Shown here piece by piece: positions 11,435 through 21,483 of a stretch of DNA of 64,000 bases (the first letter of the stretch is position 1; each line of letters opens with the position of its first letter). The stretch is from Mycobacterium colombiense CECT 3035. GTDB taxonomy: Bacteria > Actinomycetota > Actinomycetes > Mycobacteriales > Mycobacteriaceae. The notes beneath the pieces are model-generated. The model made no database searches, was not told where the DNA came from, and saw only the letters and a list, made by a program, of their open reading frames with translations. Location: NCBI RefSeq assembly GCF_002105755.1, contig NZ_CP020821.1, forward strand, positions 4,712,001 through 4,776,000, given 5' to 3'. The position numbers and the translations under genes were made by a program.

Positions 11435-11722
11435 GTGAACCACCTCGTGGGAACCGTCATGCTGGTCTTGCAGATCGCCGTCTTGGTCACGGCCATCTAC
11501 GCGTTCGTGCATGCCGCGCTGCAACGACCCGACGCCTACACCGCCGCCGAGAAGCTGACCAAGCCGGTGTGGTTGCTGATCCTGGGCGGCGCCGTGGCGC
11601 TGACGTCCATCTTGGGGTTCGTCTTCGGCGTGCTCGGAATGGCGATCGCTGCCTGCGCGGCCGGCGTGTATCTGGTCGACGTCCGGCCCAAACTGCTTGA
11701 GATTCAAGGTAAGTCGCGCTAG
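11435..11722 (+). CDS. small membrane protein, DUF2516
   Basis: A 95-aa protein with three hydrophobic stretches (residues about 5-27, 47-66 and 67-83). It matches the Rv0476/DUF2516 pattern, in which the loop [17 protein letters not shown] is characteristic. Function unknown. It begins with GTG 86 bp after hbhA and ends five bases before the next gene, so it is probably co-transcribed with the DUF2599 gene and deoC. Confidence 0.82.
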   Translation: MNHLVGTVMLVLQIAVLVTAIYAFVHAALQRPDAYTAAEKLTKPVWLLILGGAVALTSILGFVFGVLGMAIAACAAGVYLVDVRPKLLEIQGKSR

Positions 11723-11726
11723 CCGA

Positions 11727-12158
11727 ATGAGGGCCCTGCTGACGGCGCCGATCGCGGCGCTCGTCGCCCTGTCCTGCCCGGTGCCGCACGCCGTCGCCGC
11801 CCCCGACCCGGGCAGCGGCTCGGCGGATCCACCGGCCCCGCCGTACATCGACCACACCCAGTGGGCGCAGTGGCAGGGCCGCAGCAGCCTGAGGGTCTTC
11901 CCGTCGCCGGCCGGCCGGGCCGCCTCGAGACTCCAGGCCACGGCGCCGGCCGACGAGGCCTGGGCCGAGGTGCTCGCCCTGTCGCCGGACGCCGACACCC
12001 CCGGCATGCGCGCGCAGTTCCTCTGCCACTGGCAGTTCGCCGAATTCGCCCAACCCGGCAAGGTCAGCTGGAACCTGGAGCCCTGGCGTCCGGTCGTCGA
12101 CGACACCGAGATGGTCGCCTCCGGCTGCAACCCCGGCGGTCCGGAAGAATCCTCCTAA
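11727..12158 (+). CDS. secreted DUF2599 protein
   Basis: A 143-aa protein with a clear signal peptide ([25 protein letters not shown], likely cleavage near residue 25). The mature part has two Cys (FLCHW and SGCNPGG), probably a disulfide, and the motif WNLEPWRP typical of Rv0477/DUF2599 proteins. The ATG at 11727 places the signal sequence at the start. Its stop overlaps the deoC start (TAATG). Confidence 0.83.
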   Translation: MRALLTAPIAALVALSCPVPHAVAAPDPGSGSADPPAPPYIDHTQWAQWQGRSSLRVFPSPAGRAASRLQATAPADEAWAEVLALSPDADTPGMRAQFLCHWQFAEFAQPGKVSWNLEPWRPVVDDTEMVASGCNPGGPEESS

Positions 12159-12835
12159 TGGCACCCCAACCCACTCGAGCGCAGTTGGCGGCGTTCGTCG
12201 ACCACACCCTGCTCAAACCCGAAGCGACCGACGCCGACGTGGCCGCGCTGGTCGCCGAAGCGGCGGCGCTAGGGGTCTACGCGGTGTGCGTCTCGCCGTC
12301 GATGGTTCCCGTCGCCGTGCGGGCCGGCTCCGGCGTGCGGGTCGCCAGCGTCGCCGGCTTCCCGTCCGGCAAGCACCTCCCGGCGGTGAAGGCGCACGAG
12401 GCGGCCCTGGCCGTCGCGTCCGGCGCCTGCGAGATCGACATGGTCATCGATGTCGGGGCGGCGCTGGCCGGCGACCTCGAGGCGGTGCGCTCCGACGTCC
12501 ACGCCGTGCGCGGCGCGATCGGCGGCGCCGTGCTGAAGGTGATCGTGGAGTCGGCCGCGCTGCTGGCGCTGGCCGACGAGCCCACGCTGGCGCAGGTGTG
12601 TCGGGCCGCCGAAGACGGCGGCGCCGACTTCGTCAAGACATCAACCGGGTTTCATCCGGCCGGCGGCGCATCCGTGCGCGCGGTCGCGGTGATGGCCGAG
12701 GCCGTCGGTGGGCGCCTCGGGGTGAAGGCCAGCGGCGGCATCCGCACCGCCGAGGACGCGCTCGCGATGCTCGATGCCGGCGCTACCCGGCTGGGGCTGT
12801 CGGGCACCCGGGGAGTGCTCGACGGCCTCGGGTGA
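12158..12835 (+). CDS. deoC: deoxyribose-phosphate aldolase
   Basis: A 225-aa TIM-barrel aldolase that splits 2-deoxyribose-5-phosphate into glyceraldehyde-3-phosphate and acetaldehyde. The Schiff-base lysine lies in [13 protein letters not shown], the second conserved Lys in [10 protein letters not shown], and the catalytic Asp in [10 protein letters not shown]. The ATG at 12158 overlaps the preceding stop. It ends 18 bp before the convergent DUF2993 gene. Confidence 0.96.
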   Translation: MAPQPTRAQLAAFVDHTLLKPEATDADVAALVAEAAALGVYAVCVSPSMVPVAVRAGSGVRVASVAGFPSGKHLPAVKAHEAALAVASGACEIDMVIDVGAALAGDLEAVRSDVHAVRGAIGGAVLKVIVESAALLALADEPTLAQVCRAAEDGGADFVKTSTGFHPAGGASVRAVAVMAEAVGGRLGVKASGGIRTAEDALAMLDAGATRLGLSGTRGVLDGLG

Positions 12836-12853
12836 CCGACCAGCTGCTCGCCG

Positions 12854-13912
12854 TCAGAGGTTGGCGAAGCAGGGGTCGTTGTTGTTGCTGCTGTCTTTCG
12901 GAATGGTGGCGTTGCGCGTCGAGAAGTGGCTTGTCACACCCTTATCCGTGACCTGCACGCTGTCGGCGTGGATGCCCAGCGGGTAGTTCTTGGTCAGGTT
13001 CGAGGTGAAGTCGTCCAGCGTCGATTGCACGGACTCCTTGGGCATGGTGAAACCGAGCGCATTGAAGCTGACGATCTGCAACTGCAACCCGGTGCCCGAC
13101 ACCACCGGCTTGGCGGTGATGTTGTCCAACATGCCCTTCAACTCGATGGTGCCGTCGGCGGGATGCGTGGTCACGGTGTTGGTGACGAACGGACCCAGCA
13201 CCGGGATCGCGTTCTGCACCGACTGCTTGATGCCGTCACTGGTCCAGTCGATGGTGGCGTCCAGCGAGCCGACGGTGCCCTTCGAGTTGTCCGTGTCCTT
13301 GAGGCGGACGTCGTTGATGTTGATCGACAGCTTCATGCCCTTGGCGTCGCGGATGTTGTTGCCTGCCGTCTGCACCGAGATGTTGGTGTAGTGCTTGGTC
13401 GCCTGCTGCCACAGCATCAGGGGCGTCACCCCGAAGGATGCGGTGGCCTGGTCCTTGACCTCGCACGCCACCGCCTCGGCGACCTTGCTGTCCGCGACGT
13501 GGCGCACGTACAGCTCGGCACCGATGAGCCCGGCGATGATCAGCGCGAACACGATGATGAAGATCAGCAGGACCGACACCGGGTCGCGGCCGAAGCGGCG
13601 CTTCTTCTTCCCCGAGGTCGCGTCGTCGTCATTCGGGGGAGTGGCGAAACGCTCGGTCGGACCCGCGGGCGGGGTCGGCGGCGGCGGGTAGCCGGGCTGC
13701 TGCATGTTCGGCTGCGGCGTCCCGAAACGCTCGGTCTGCCCCGGTGGGGGACCCTGAGCGGGAGGCGGTGGGGGCGGGGGTACGTGGCCCGGGCCGCCGG
13801 TGCTGATCCGCTCGGTAGGCCGCTCTGTCGGCGGCTGGCCGAAGGGTCCCTGGTTGGAGGGACGGCCCCACTGCGACGGGTCCGGGTTGGGTGGTCCTTG
13901 TGGGTTCGTCAC
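12854..13912 (-). CDS. DUF2993 membrane-anchored protein with Pro-rich N-terminus
   Basis: A 352-aa protein (Rv0479c type). Residues 1-105 are Pro/Gly/Gln-rich and cytoplasmic. A basic patch (KKKRRFGRDP) then precedes one membrane helix (VLLIFIIVFALIIAGLIGA). The extracytoplasmic part of about 220 residues is a DUF2993/TULIP-like lipid-binding domain. GTG at 13912 overlaps the stop of the nitrilase gene if that gene's frame is restored, so the two are probably coupled. Function unknown; envelope lipid handling is a guess. Confidence 0.82.
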   Translation of the reverse strand: MTNPQGPPNPDPSQWGRPSNQGPFGQPPTERPTERISTGGPGHVPPPPPPPAQGPPPGQTERFGTPQPNMQQPGYPPPPTPPAGPTERFATPPNDDDATSGKKKRRFGRDPVSVLLIFIIVFALIIAGLIGAELYVRHVADSKVAEAVACEVKDQATASFGVTPLMLWQQATKHYTNISVQTAGNNIRDAKGMKLSININDVRLKDTDNSKGTVGSLDATIDWTSDGIKQSVQNAIPVLGPFVTNTVTTHPADGTIELKGMLDNITAKPVVSGTGLQLQIVSFNALGFTMPKESVQSTLDDFTSNLTKNYPLGIHADSVQVTDKGVTSHFSTRNATIPKDSSNNNDPCFANL

Positions 13913-14740
13913 CCGACCGATTCTGCCCTATCAACCTGAGCAAAGTCCGAGTGGTTGCTAAGGACTGCGATGCTCTTGCGGGCCTCGGCGACACTGTCGA
14001 CGTCGATATCGGCCACCACAAGCTGCGGTTTCGGGCCTGCCGACGCGATGACCTCGCCCAGCGGGGAGACCACCAGACTGCCCCGACCCCGGTCGGCGCC
14101 CCCGACGCGGGTCCGTGCGCGTCGCCGGGTCGGCCTGACCGGCCGCCGCGACGTAGCTCATCGAATCGAGCGCGCGGGCGCGCGCCAGCAGGGTCCACTG
14201 ATCGAGTTTGCCAGGGCCCGAACCCCAGGACGCACACACAGCGATCACCTGGGCGCCGCGGCGCGCCAGCTCGGTGTAGAGCGCCGGAAAACGAATGTCA
14301 TAACACACCGTCAGCCCCACCCGGACGCCCTCGACCGTGATCACCACCGGCTCGTGTCCGGGCGCGACCGTGCGCGATTCGGTGAAGCCGAATGCGTCGT
14401 AGAGGTGGATCTTGTCGTAGTGGGCGTGCGACTCGGGTGAATCGCCCGGCCCTGCCGCGATCAGCGTGTTCTTTACCCGCCCGTCGCCCGACGGGGTGAA
14501 CATGCCGGCGACGACGGTGAGGTGGGAATCGGCCGCGATGCGTCGCACCCCGTCGGCCCACGGCCCGTCGACCGGCTCGGCCACCGGACCCAGCGGGACA
14601 CCGAACCGGCACATCGTGGCCTCCGGGAAGACCACCAGGTCCGCGCCCGCCTCGGCGGCCCGGCGGCTGTACTCGTCCACCAGCCGCAGGTTTGCTGCCG
14701 GGTCGGTGCCGCTGAGGATCTGCGCCAAGGCGATTCGCAT
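13909..14740 (-). CDS. carbon-nitrogen hydrolase (nitrilase family) with apparent frameshift near the 3' end
   Basis: A nitrilase-fold amidohydrolase (Rv0480c type). Catalytic Glu is in VVFPEATMCRFG, Lys in YDKIHLYDAFGF and Cys in VGLTVCYDIRFPALY. From the ATG at 14740 the frame is normal to GQADPATRTDPR, then changes at a run of five C on the + strand (14099-14103). As read it ends in nonsense at 13958. Removing one base restores a good C-terminus (SLVVSPLGEVIASAG, LVVADIDVDSV) and a stop at 13911-13909 that overlaps the next gene's GTG. It is therefore either a true frameshift or a sequencing error. Confidence 0.8.
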
Positions 14741-14768
14741 GAGCGCCAGCTTAGGCCCGGCGACGATG

Positions 14769-14788
14769 CGCGCCGCTGCTGCGGCGCG
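14769..14788. terminator. small hairpin between DUF2505 gene and nitrilase gene
   Basis: An 8-bp perfect stem (14769-14776 with 14781-14788) around TGCT lies in the 94-bp gap between two genes on the minus strand. There is no T-run, so a weak terminator or a transcript-processing hairpin are both possible. Confidence 0.35.
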
Positions 14789-14834
14789 GGGAGGAGCTGG
14801 GCGATCCGGCTTGGCGTGCCCGCTGTCGGGAGCC

Positions 14835-15359
14835 TCAGGCCGATCTGGCGATCCAGTCCGTGGTGAAGCGCTGTTCCACGGCGATCAGTTCGACCAGCCG
14901 GGTCCCGATGAAGTTCTCCAACTTGCCGCCGATGATCGGGACGCGCACCTGGACGGTGGCGCGAAACGTCAGCCGGCTGCCGCCGGTCGCTGCGATGGGC
15001 TCCAGGACGGCGCTGCCGGTCAGGTTCACCGGCGCATCCACGATCGAGCCGACGACCGACCCCGACGCGGCGCCGCCGGTGACCGGCCCCCACGTCTCCT
15101 CGCGCCGGATGCGCAGGTCACCGTTGTGCAGCTGGGTGACCATCCCCGGCAGCTTGTCGCTGCGGATCACCTGCAGCGTGACGACCTCCACGGTGTCGTC
15201 GTTTCCGGACTCCCCGCCGACCCGCATCGATTCCAGCGTGGCGACGTCGACGCCGGACCCGGCCAGCCTGGCCCGCCAGTAATCCGCATCGGTGAAGGCG
15301 CGGTGCACCTCGTCGACGCTGCCGTCGTAATCGGCCGACAAGTCGAATGAACGCGGCAT
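14835..15359 (-). CDS. DUF2505 family protein (START-like fold)
   Basis: A 174-aa protein (Rv0481c type) starting MPRSFDLSADYDGSVDEVHRAF, the typical opening of DUF2505, a SRPBCC/START-like lipid-binding family. No signal peptide or membrane segment is visible. Its ligand is unknown. Its start faces murB with 26 bp between, so the two promoters overlap the coding starts. Confidence 0.85.
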   Translation of the reverse strand: MPRSFDLSADYDGSVDEVHRAFTDADYWRARLAGSGVDVATLESMRVGGESGNDDTVEVVTLQVIRSDKLPGMVTQLHNGDLRIRREETWGPVTGGAASGSVVGSIVDAPVNLTGSAVLEPIAATGGSRLTFRATVQVRVPIIGGKLENFIGTRLVELIAVEQRFTTDWIARSA

Positions 15360-15385
15360 AGCAGGTCAGGCTACCGTTACGGGCC

Positions 15386-16489
15386 ATGAATTCCAGCGGA
15401 GCCGGTTCGGAGTTCGCCGGTGCGGCGGTGGCCGACGCGGCGCCCCTGGCGCCCCTGACCACGCTGCGGGTCGGCCCCACCGCACGCCGCCTGATCACCT
15501 GCACCACCAGCGAACAGGTGATCGCGACCCTGCGCCAGCTGGACGCGGAAACGGCTGGCGGGCAACGCGACTCGGTGCTGATCTTCGCCGGCGGCTCCAA
15601 CCTGGTGATCTCCGACGCCCTGACCGGCCTGACCGCGGTGCGGCTGGCCAACGCCGGCGTCAGCGTCGAAGGCAACCTGGTCCGGGCCCAGGCGGGCGCG
15701 GTGTGGGACGACGTCGTGGTGACCGCCATCGAGCATGGCCTCGGCGGGCTGGAATGCCTGTCCGGCATCCCCGGGTCGGCCGGGGCCACCCCGGTGCAGA
15801 ACGTCGGGGCCTACGGCGCCGAGGTCTCCGACACCATCACTCGGGTGCGGGTGCTGGATCGCCGCAGCGGCGAGGTGCGCTGGATGCCGGGCGGCCAGCT
15901 GGGCTTCGGCTATCGCACCAGCGTGTTCAAACGCGGCGGCGACGGGCTCGAAATCCCTTCTGTCGTCTTGGAAGTGGAGTTCGCGCTGGACGCGTCCGGG
16001 CGCAGCGCGCCGTTGCGCTACGGCGAGCTGGCGGCCGCGCTGAACGTGGCCCCCGGCGAGCGCGCCGACCCGCAGGCCGTCCGCGAGGCCGTGCTGGCGC
16101 TGCGGGCGCGCAAGGGCATGGTGCTCGACCCGGCCGACCACGACACCTGGAGCGTGGGTTCTTTCTTCACCAACCCGGTGGTCGCCCCGGACGTCTACCA
16201 GCGGCTGGCCGCATCCGTCGACGGGCCGGTCCCGAACTACCCGGCGCCCGACGGGGTCAAGCTGGCCGCCGGCTGGCTCGTGGAGCACGCGGGCTTCGGC
16301 AAGGGATATCCGGACGACGCGAACGCCCGGTGCCGGTTGTCCACCAAGCACGCGCTGGCCCTGACCAACCGCGGCGGAGCCGGCTCTGACGACGTGATTG
16401 CGCTGGCCCGCGCCGTCCGCGACGGGGTGCGGGCTGTGTTTGGCATCACACTGGTCCCCGAACCCGTCCTGCTCGGCTGCAGGCTGTAG
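15386..16489 (+). CDS. murB: UDP-N-acetylenolpyruvoylglucosamine reductase
   Basis: A 367-aa flavoenzyme that reduces UDP-GlcNAc-enolpyruvate to UDP-MurNAc with NADPH, the second committed step of peptidoglycan synthesis. FAD contacts are in [11 protein letters not shown] and [18 protein letters not shown]. The catalytic Ser is in [10 protein letters not shown], and the C-terminal domain carries [21 protein letters not shown]. Length and domain order are normal. It lies 80 bp before an L,D-transpeptidase gene, giving two cell-wall genes in a row. Confidence 0.97.
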   Translation: MNSSGAGSEFAGAAVADAAPLAPLTTLRVGPTARRLITCTTSEQVIATLRQLDAETAGGQRDSVLIFAGGSNLVISDALTGLTAVRLANAGVSVEGNLVRAQAGAVWDDVVVTAIEHGLGGLECLSGIPGSAGATPVQNVGAYGAEVSDTITRVRVLDRRSGEVRWMPGGQLGFGYRTSVFKRGGDGLEIPSVVLEVEFALDASGRSAPLRYGELAAALNVAPGERADPQAVREAVLALRARKGMVLDPADHDTWSVGSFFTNPVVAPDVYQRLAASVDGPVPNYPAPDGVKLAAGWLVEHAGFGKGYPDDANARCRLSTKHALALTNRGGAGSDDVIALARAVRDGVRAVFGITLVPEPVLLGCRL

Positions 16490-16569
16490 CGGCAAAATTC
16501 GCCGACGCGCGCGGGGCGCCGATTTGCGGTGGCCGGACCGCCCGATTTTCCCCGGTATCTTTGATTTTC

Positions 16570-17898
16570 GTGACCCCGTCCCACGCCCCGCGGCCGTTCA
16601 ACCGGCGCGCGGCTTTGGCGACCCTCGGACTGGGTGTGCTCGCCCCCAACGTACTGGCCGCTTGCGGGGGCACGACCGCCAAGCAGGCCGAGAAGAAAGA
16701 GCAGCCCGCACCGCAGCTCAAGTACCAGCCCGCCAACGCGACCGAGAACGTGGTGCCGGTCGCCCCGGTCAGCGTCGAGGTGAGCGACGGCTGGTTCCAG
16801 CACGTCGCGCTGACGAACTCGTCGGGCAAGGCCGTCGCGGGCGCCTTCAACTCCGACCGCACCGTCTACACGACCACCGAGCCGCTGGGCTACGACCAGA
16901 CCTACACGTGGAACGGCTCGGCCGTCGGGCACGACGGCAAGGCGGTCCCGGTGGCGGGCAAGTTCACCACCGTTGCGCCCACCAAGAAGATCGGCGGGGC
17001 CTTCCAGCTCGCCGACGGCCAGACCGTCGGGGTTGCGGCGCCGATCATCATCCAGTTCGACGCGCCGATCAGCGACAAGGCCGCCGTCGAAAAGGCGCTC
17101 ACCGTCACCACCAACCCACCCGTCGAGGGCAGCTGGGCCTGGCTGCCCGACGAGGCCGCCGGCGCCCGCGTGCACTACCGGACCCGCGAGTACTACCCGG
17201 CCGGCACCACGGTCAACGTCGACGCCAAGCTGTACGGCCTGCCGTTCGGCGACAGCTCCTACGGCGCCGAGGACATCTCGCTGAACATCCAGATCGGCCG
17301 CCGGCAGGTGGTCAAGGCCGAGGTCTCGTCGCACCGCATCCAGGTGATCCGCGACGAGGGCGTCATCATGGACTTCCCGTGCAGCTACGGCGAGGCGGAC
17401 AAGGCGCGCAACGTCACCCGCAACGGCATCCACGTGGTCAGCGAGAAGTACGCCGACTTCTACATGTCCAACCCGGCCGCCGGCTACAGCCACGTGCACG
17501 AACGCTGGGCGGTGCGGATCTCCAACAACGGCGAGTTCATCCACGCCAACCCGGCCAGCGCCGGCGCGCAGGGCAACACCAACGTCACCAACGGGTGCAT
17601 CAACCTGTCCACCGGCGACGCCGAGCAGTACTTCCAGTCGGCGATGTACGGCGACCCGGTCGAGGTGACCGGCAGCACGATCCAGCTGTCCTACTCCGAC
17701 GGCGACATCTGGGACTGGGCCGTGGACTGGGACACCTGGGTGGCCATGTCCGCGCTGCCGCCCCCGACCGCGCGCCCGCCGTCAACGCAGATCCCGGTGA
17801 CCGCGCCGGTCACGCCGTCCAACGCGCCGACCCTGTCGGGCACCCCGACCACGACGACGTCACCGGCCAGCACCGGCCCCGCTACCCCTGGCGGTTAA
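16570..17898 (+). CDS. lprQ: L,D-transpeptidase lipoprotein (LprQ / Ldt5 type)
   Basis: A 442-aa lipoprotein that makes 3-3 cross-links in peptidoglycan. A twin-Arg signal ([11 protein letters not shown]) leads to the lipobox VLAAC with Cys32. Two Ig-like domains follow, then the YkuD catalytic domain with FIHANP and the active-site segment [10 protein letters not shown]. The last 55 residues are Pro/Thr-rich. The GTG at 16570 is chosen because it fits the signal sequence; TTG at 16561 is less likely. Its 3' end overlaps the convergent SDR gene by 17 bp. Confidence 0.94.
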   Translation: MTPSHAPRPFNRRAALATLGLGVLAPNVLAACGGTTAKQAEKKEQPAPQLKYQPANATENVVPVAPVSVEVSDGWFQHVALTNSSGKAVAGAFNSDRTVYTTTEPLGYDQTYTWNGSAVGHDGKAVPVAGKFTTVAPTKKIGGAFQLADGQTVGVAAPIIIQFDAPISDKAAVEKALTVTTNPPVEGSWAWLPDEAAGARVHYRTREYYPAGTTVNVDAKLYGLPFGDSSYGAEDISLNIQIGRRQVVKAEVSSHRIQVIRDEGVIMDFPCSYGEADKARNVTRNGIHVVSEKYADFYMSNPAAGYSHVHERWAVRISNNGEFIHANPASAGAQGNTNVTNGCINLSTGDAEQYFQSAMYGDPVEVTGSTIQLSYSDGDIWDWAVDWDTWVAMSALPPPTARPPSTQIPVTAPVTPSNAPTLSGTPTTTTSPASTGPATPGG

Positions 17899-18631
17899 AC
17901 CGGGAGGTGGTGGCCTGGTCGCGCGGCTTCATCACGATCAAGTCCAGATCGACGTGCGACGGCCGCGAAGCCACAAACCCGATCACCTCGGCCACGTCGT
18001 CGGCCACCAGCGGTGTGATGCCGGTGTAGACGGCGTCCGCGCGTTCCTGGTCGCCGTCGAAGCGGACCAGCGAGAATTCCGTTTCGACCGCGCCCGGGGC
18101 GATCTCGGTGAGCCGGACCGGCTTGCCCAGTAGCTCTCCGCGCAGCGTGCGATGCATCGCCCCCTGGGCGTGTTTGGCGGCCGTGTATCCGGCGCCGCCG
18201 TCGTAAACCTCAAGTGCCGCAACGGAAGTGACGGTGACAATCAACCCGTCGCCCGACTCGATCAGCTTGGGCAGCAGCGCACGCGTGACCCGCAGCGTGC
18301 CGATCACGTTGGTCTCCCACATCCACTGCCAGTGCTCCAGCTCGGCCTCGGCGACCGGCGCCAAACCCCGGGCGCCGCCGGCGTTGTTGACCAGCACGTC
18401 GACGCGTTCCAATTTGCTCGCCAATGTTTCGACCGAGGCCCCGTCTGTGACATCGGCCACAATGGCGGTACCGCCGATTTCACTGGCCAGGGCCTCAATC
18501 CGGTCCGCCCGGCGCGCCACCGCGACGACATGAAAGCCCTGCGCAGCGAGGTTGCGGGCGGTTGCTGCGCCGATCCCCGAGCTGGCCCCGGTGATTACTG
18601 CGACTCGTTTATTCCTGCCAGTTTTAACCAT
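17882..18631 (-). CDS. short-chain dehydrogenase/reductase (YdfG-like)
   Basis: A 249-aa classical SDR (Rv0484c type). The cofactor motif is [15 protein letters not shown], followed by [10 protein letters not shown], a catalytic Ser in VTVTSVAAL and YTAAKHA with Tyr and Lys. The acidic MWETNV region and sequence resemble E. coli YdfG, which oxidises hydroxy acids and serine with NADP. The substrate is unknown here. It is transcribed away from the mycothiol leader and overlaps lprQ at its 3' end. Confidence 0.9.
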   Translation of the reverse strand: MVKTGRNKRVAVITGASSGIGAATARNLAAQGFHVVAVARRADRIEALASEIGGTAIVADVTDGASVETLASKLERVDVLVNNAGGARGLAPVAEAELEHWQWMWETNVIGTLRVTRALLPKLIESGDGLIVTVTSVAALEVYDGGAGYTAAKHAQGAMHRTLRGELLGKPVRLTEIAPGAVETEFSLVRFDGDQERADAVYTGITPLVADDVAEVIGFVASRPSHVDLDLIVMKPRDQATTSRFNRQG

Positions 18632-18654
18632 CGAAACAACCTTAATGAACGTGC

Positions 18655-18660
18655 TAGATT
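18655..18660 (+). promoter_or_regulatory. -10 hexamer of a leaderless transcript
   Basis: TAGATT lies six bases before the GTG of the polycysteine ORF. In mycobacteria that spacing puts transcription start on the G of the GTG itself, so the mRNA would be leaderless. Inferred from spacing only. Confidence 0.6.
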
Positions 18661-18666
18661 TTGCGT

Positions 18667-18759
18667 GTGCTCCTTAGCGCCCTGTCCAACACCACCACCA
18701 CCGCCGCGTGTCTGTGCGCGGCGGGTGCGTGTTGTTGCTGCGCACTTTGCCGCTCCTGA
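18667..18759 (+). CDS. polycysteine leader peptide (30 aa) before the mycothiol operon
   Basis: From the GTG at 18667 the peptide starts MLLSALSNTTTTAACLCAAG, continues with Ala and four Cys in a row (codons 22-25, 18730-18741), and ends ALCRS. Seven of 30 residues are Cys. Leaderless polycysteine ORFs that act as cysteine-responsive attenuators are, as I recall, known in mycobacteria. The downstream genes include mshA for mycothiol, which contains cysteine, so the logic fits. An 8-bp hairpin (18701-18724) inside the ORF and competing stems after it (18765-18787) could carry the switch. Confidence 0.8.
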   Translation: MLLSALSNTTTTAACLCAAGACCCCALCRS

Positions 18760-18787
18760 CCCCAGCCAGGTGTGGCCAAGACGGCCA
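18701..18787 (+). promoter_or_regulatory. possible attenuator structures of the polycysteine leader
   Basis: CCGCCGCG (18701-18708) pairs with CGCGGCGG (18717-18724) just ahead of the Cys run. After the ORF, TGGC at 18773-18776 can pair either with GCCA at 18765-18768 or, as TGGCC, with GGCCA at 18783-18787, and the latter stem is followed by GCAAAAAT. Mutually exclusive stems of this kind are what a ribosome-stalling attenuator needs. Confidence 0.45.
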
Positions 18788-18812
18788 GCAAAAATCGGAC
18801 ATAAGGACGCTC

Positions 18813-20147
18813 GTGCGCACGAATACCCTCACCCATACCCATCATTCGCCCAGCCGTGCCGTCGGGCACCTGCCTGGTCAAAAAGGCCACCGCTCGGTGC
18901 GCCGGCAGATCGTGCCGCCGGCGCTGAACATCCCCGACTCGGCGGCCGCCTCCGTCTTCCGGGCCGTCCGGCTGCGCGGCCCCGTCGGCCGTGACGTCAT
19001 CGCCGGCGTCACCTCGCTGAGCATCGCCACGGTCAACCGCCAAGTCATCGCGCTGCTGGAAGCGGGGCTGCTGCGCGAGCGCGCCGACCTGGCCGTCTCC
19101 GGAGCGATCGGGCGCCCGCGCGTGCCGGTGGAGGTCAACCACGAGCCGTTCGTGACGCTGGGCATCCACATCGGGGCGCGGACCACCAGCATCGTGGCGA
19201 CCGACCTGTTCGGCCGCACCCTCGACACGGTCGAGACCCCGACACCGCGCAACCCGGCCGGCCCCGCGCTGGCGACGCTGGCCGACAGCGCCCGCCGCTA
19301 CCTGCGGCGTTGGCACCGGCGGCGGCCGCTGTGGGTCGGGGTCGCCATCGGTGGCACCGTCGACGGCGCCACCGGCCAGGTGGACCACCCGCGGCTGGGC
19401 TGGCGTCAGGCGCCCGTCGGGCCGGTGCTGGCCGACGCGCTGGGCCTGCCCGTCTCGGTGGCCTCGCACGTCGACGCGATGGCCGGCGCCGAGCTGCTGC
19501 TGGGCATGCGGCGCTTCCTGCCCAGCTCGCCGACAAGCCTGTACGTCTACGCCCGCGAGACCGTCGGCTACGCGCTGGTGATCGGTGGCCGGGTGCACGT
19601 CCCCACCAGCGGACCGGGCACCATCGCGACCCTGCCGGCCCACTCCGAGCTGCTCGGCGGCACCGGTCAGCTGGAGTCGACCGTCAGCGACGAGGCCGTC
19701 GTGGCCGTCGCCCGCCAGCAACGCATCCTGCCGTTCGCCCCGGCCAACCGCCCGAACGGCTCGGCCACCGGCATCTCCGAACTGCTGCGGGTGGCACGCG
19801 CCGGCAACCAGCAGGCCAAGGACCTGCTCGCCGAGCGGGGCCGCGTGCTCGGCGAGGCGGTGGCGTTGCTGCGCGACATGCTGAACCCGGACGAGCTGGT
19901 GGTCGGCGGCCAGGCCTTCACCGAGTACCCCGAGGCGATGGAGCAGGTGGAGGCCGCCTTCGTCGAACGCTCCGTGCTGGGACCCCGCGACATCCGCCTC
20001 ACCGCCTTCGGCAACCGGGTGCAGGAGGCCGGCGCGGGAACCGTCTCGCTGTCCGGGCTGTACGCCGATCCGCTGGGGGCGATGCGCCGCGCCGGGGCGC
20101 TGGATGCCCGGCTGCACGACGTGTCTAGCGACGAGTCGTCCGCCTGA
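18813..20147 (+). CDS. ROK-family transcriptional regulator (Rv0485 type)
   Basis: A 444-aa ROK protein. The N-terminal winged HTH is visible around [24 protein letters not shown] sugar-kinase-like domain follows with [16 protein letters not shown] and [14 protein letters not shown]. It lacks an intact DxGxT phosphate loop and a clear zinc motif, so it is a regulator, not a kinase. The GTG at 18813 has AAGGA (18803-18807) in front. It is the first large gene after the polycysteine leader and ends 61 bp before mshA. Confidence 0.88.
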   Translation: MRTNTLTHTHHSPSRAVGHLPGQKGHRSVRRQIVPPALNIPDSAAASVFRAVRLRGPVGRDVIAGVTSLSIATVNRQVIALLEAGLLRERADLAVSGAIGRPRVPVEVNHEPFVTLGIHIGARTTSIVATDLFGRTLDTVETPTPRNPAGPALATLADSARRYLRRWHRRRPLWVGVAIGGTVDGATGQVDHPRLGWRQAPVGPVLADALGLPVSVASHVDAMAGAELLLGMRRFLPSSPTSLYVYARETVGYALVIGGRVHVPTSGPGTIATLPAHSELLGGTGQLESTVSDEAVVAVARQQRILPFAPANRPNGSATGISELLRVARAGNQQAKDLLAERGRVLGEAVALLRDMLNPDELVVGGQAFTEYPEAMEQVEAAFVERSVLGPRDIRLTAFGNRVQEAGAGTVSLSGLYADPLGAMRRAGALDARLHDVSSDESSA

Positions 20148-20208
20148 CGCGAGGGTGGTGTCCAGCGCGCTTGGGCTGGCCGGCGACCCATCCTGTAAAG
20201 ATGACAGG

Positions 20209-21483
20209 GTGCGGCACGATGAGGTTTTCCGGCTGAATGAACCGCGCCGGGTCGCCGTGTTGGCGGTCCACACCTCACCACTGGCCCAGCCTGGCACCGG
20301 CGACGCGGGCGGCATGAACGTCTACGTGCTGCAGACGGCGCTGCACCTGGCGCGGCGCGGCATCGAGGTGGAGATCTTCACGCGGGCGACCGCCTCGGCC
20401 GACCCGCCGGTCGCCCGGGTGGCGCCCGGGGTGCTGGTCCGCAACGTCGTGGCGGGCCCGTTCGAGGGCCTGGACAAATACGACCTGCCCACCCAGCTGT
20501 GCGCGTTCGCCGCCGGGGTGCTGCGTGCCGAGGCATCACACGAGCCCGGCTACTACGACATCGTGCACTCGCACTACTGGCTGTCCGGGCAGGTCGGTTG
20601 GCTGGCGCGGGACCGCTGGGCGGTGCCGTTGGTGCACACCGCCCACACGCTCGCCGCTGTCAAGAACGCGGCGCTGGCCGAGGGGGATTCGCCCGAGCCG
20701 CCGCTGCGCACGGTCGGCGAGCAGCAGGTCGTCGACGAGGCGGACCGGCTGATCGTCAACACCGACGACGAAGCCAGGCAACTGATCTCGATTCACCACG
20801 CCGATCCGGCGAGGATCGACGTCGTGCACCCCGGAGTGGATCTCGACGTGTTCCGCCCCGGTGACCGCAGGGCCGCCCGGGCCGCGCTGGGGCTGCCGCT
20901 CGACGAAGACGTCGTGGCGTTCGTCGGCCGGATCCAGCCGCTGAAGGCGCCCGACATCGTGCTGCGGGCCGCCGCGCGACTGCCCGGCGTGCGCATCGTG
21001 GTGGCCGGCGGCCCCTCGGGCAGCGGCCTGGCCTCCCCGGACGGATTGGTGCGGCTGGCCGACGAACTCGGTATCACCGAGCGCGTGACGTTCTTGCCCC
21101 CGCAGTCGCGCCCGAACCTGGCGACGCTCTTTCAGGCGGCCAATCTGGTTGCGGTGCCCAGTTATTCGGAGTCGTTCGGTCTGGTCGCCCTCGAGGCTCA
21201 GGCCTGCGGAACGCCGGTGGCCGCGGCCGCGGTCGGCGGGCTGCCGGTGGCCGTGCGGGATGGGGTGACCGGCACACTGGTGGCCGGGCACGACGTCGGG
21301 CAGTGGGCGGACGCGCTGGGCCGGCTGCTGCGGTTGCCCGAGCCGCAAGCCGAGGAGATGGGTCGCGCGGCCGCAGCGCATGCCGCCACGTTCTCCTGGG
21401 ACCACACCACCGACGCGCTGCTGGCCAGCTATCGGCGCGCGATCCGTGAATACACCGCCGAGCGCCGGGGGGTGGGCGCATGA
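20209..21483 (+). CDS. mshA: D-inositol-3-phosphate glycosyltransferase (mycothiol synthesis)
   Basis: A 424-aa GT4 glycosyltransferase that joins GlcNAc from UDP-GlcNAc to inositol-3-phosphate, the first step of mycothiol synthesis. The acceptor-side loop is [19 protein letters not shown], the donor site has [15 protein letters not shown], and the retaining-GT signature is [20 protein letters not shown]. The GTG at 20209 is the start nearest the conserved region; the family often has a longer variable N-terminus, and GTG 20158 is another option. The C-terminus ([11 protein letters not shown]) is shorter than that of the M. tuberculosis protein as I recall it. Its stop overlaps the next start (ATGA). 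Confidence 0.95.
   Translation: MRHDEVFRLNEPRRVAVLAVHTSPLAQPGTGDAGGMNVYVLQTALHLARRGIEVEIFTRATASADPPVARVAPGVLVRNVVAGPFEGLDKYDLPTQLCAFAAGVLRAEASHEPGYYDIVHSHYWLSGQVGWLARDRWAVPLVHTAHTLAAVKNAALAEGDSPEPPLRTVGEQQVVDEADRLIVNTDDEARQLISIHHADPARIDVVHPGVDLDVFRPGDRRAARAALGLPLDEDVVAFVGRIQPLKAPDIVLRAAARLPGVRIVVAGGPSGSGLASPDGLVRLADELGITERVTFLPPQSRPNLATLFQAANLVAVPSYSESFGLVALEAQACGTPVAAAAVGGLPVAVRDGVTGTLVAGHDVGQWADALGRLLRLPEPQAEEMGRAAAAHAATFSWDHTTDALLASYRRAIREYTAERRGVGA

Noticed and set aside
18654..20315. 553-codon antisense frame over the ROK gene
   Set aside because: Composition is arbitrary and it would cover the leader peptide and promoter.
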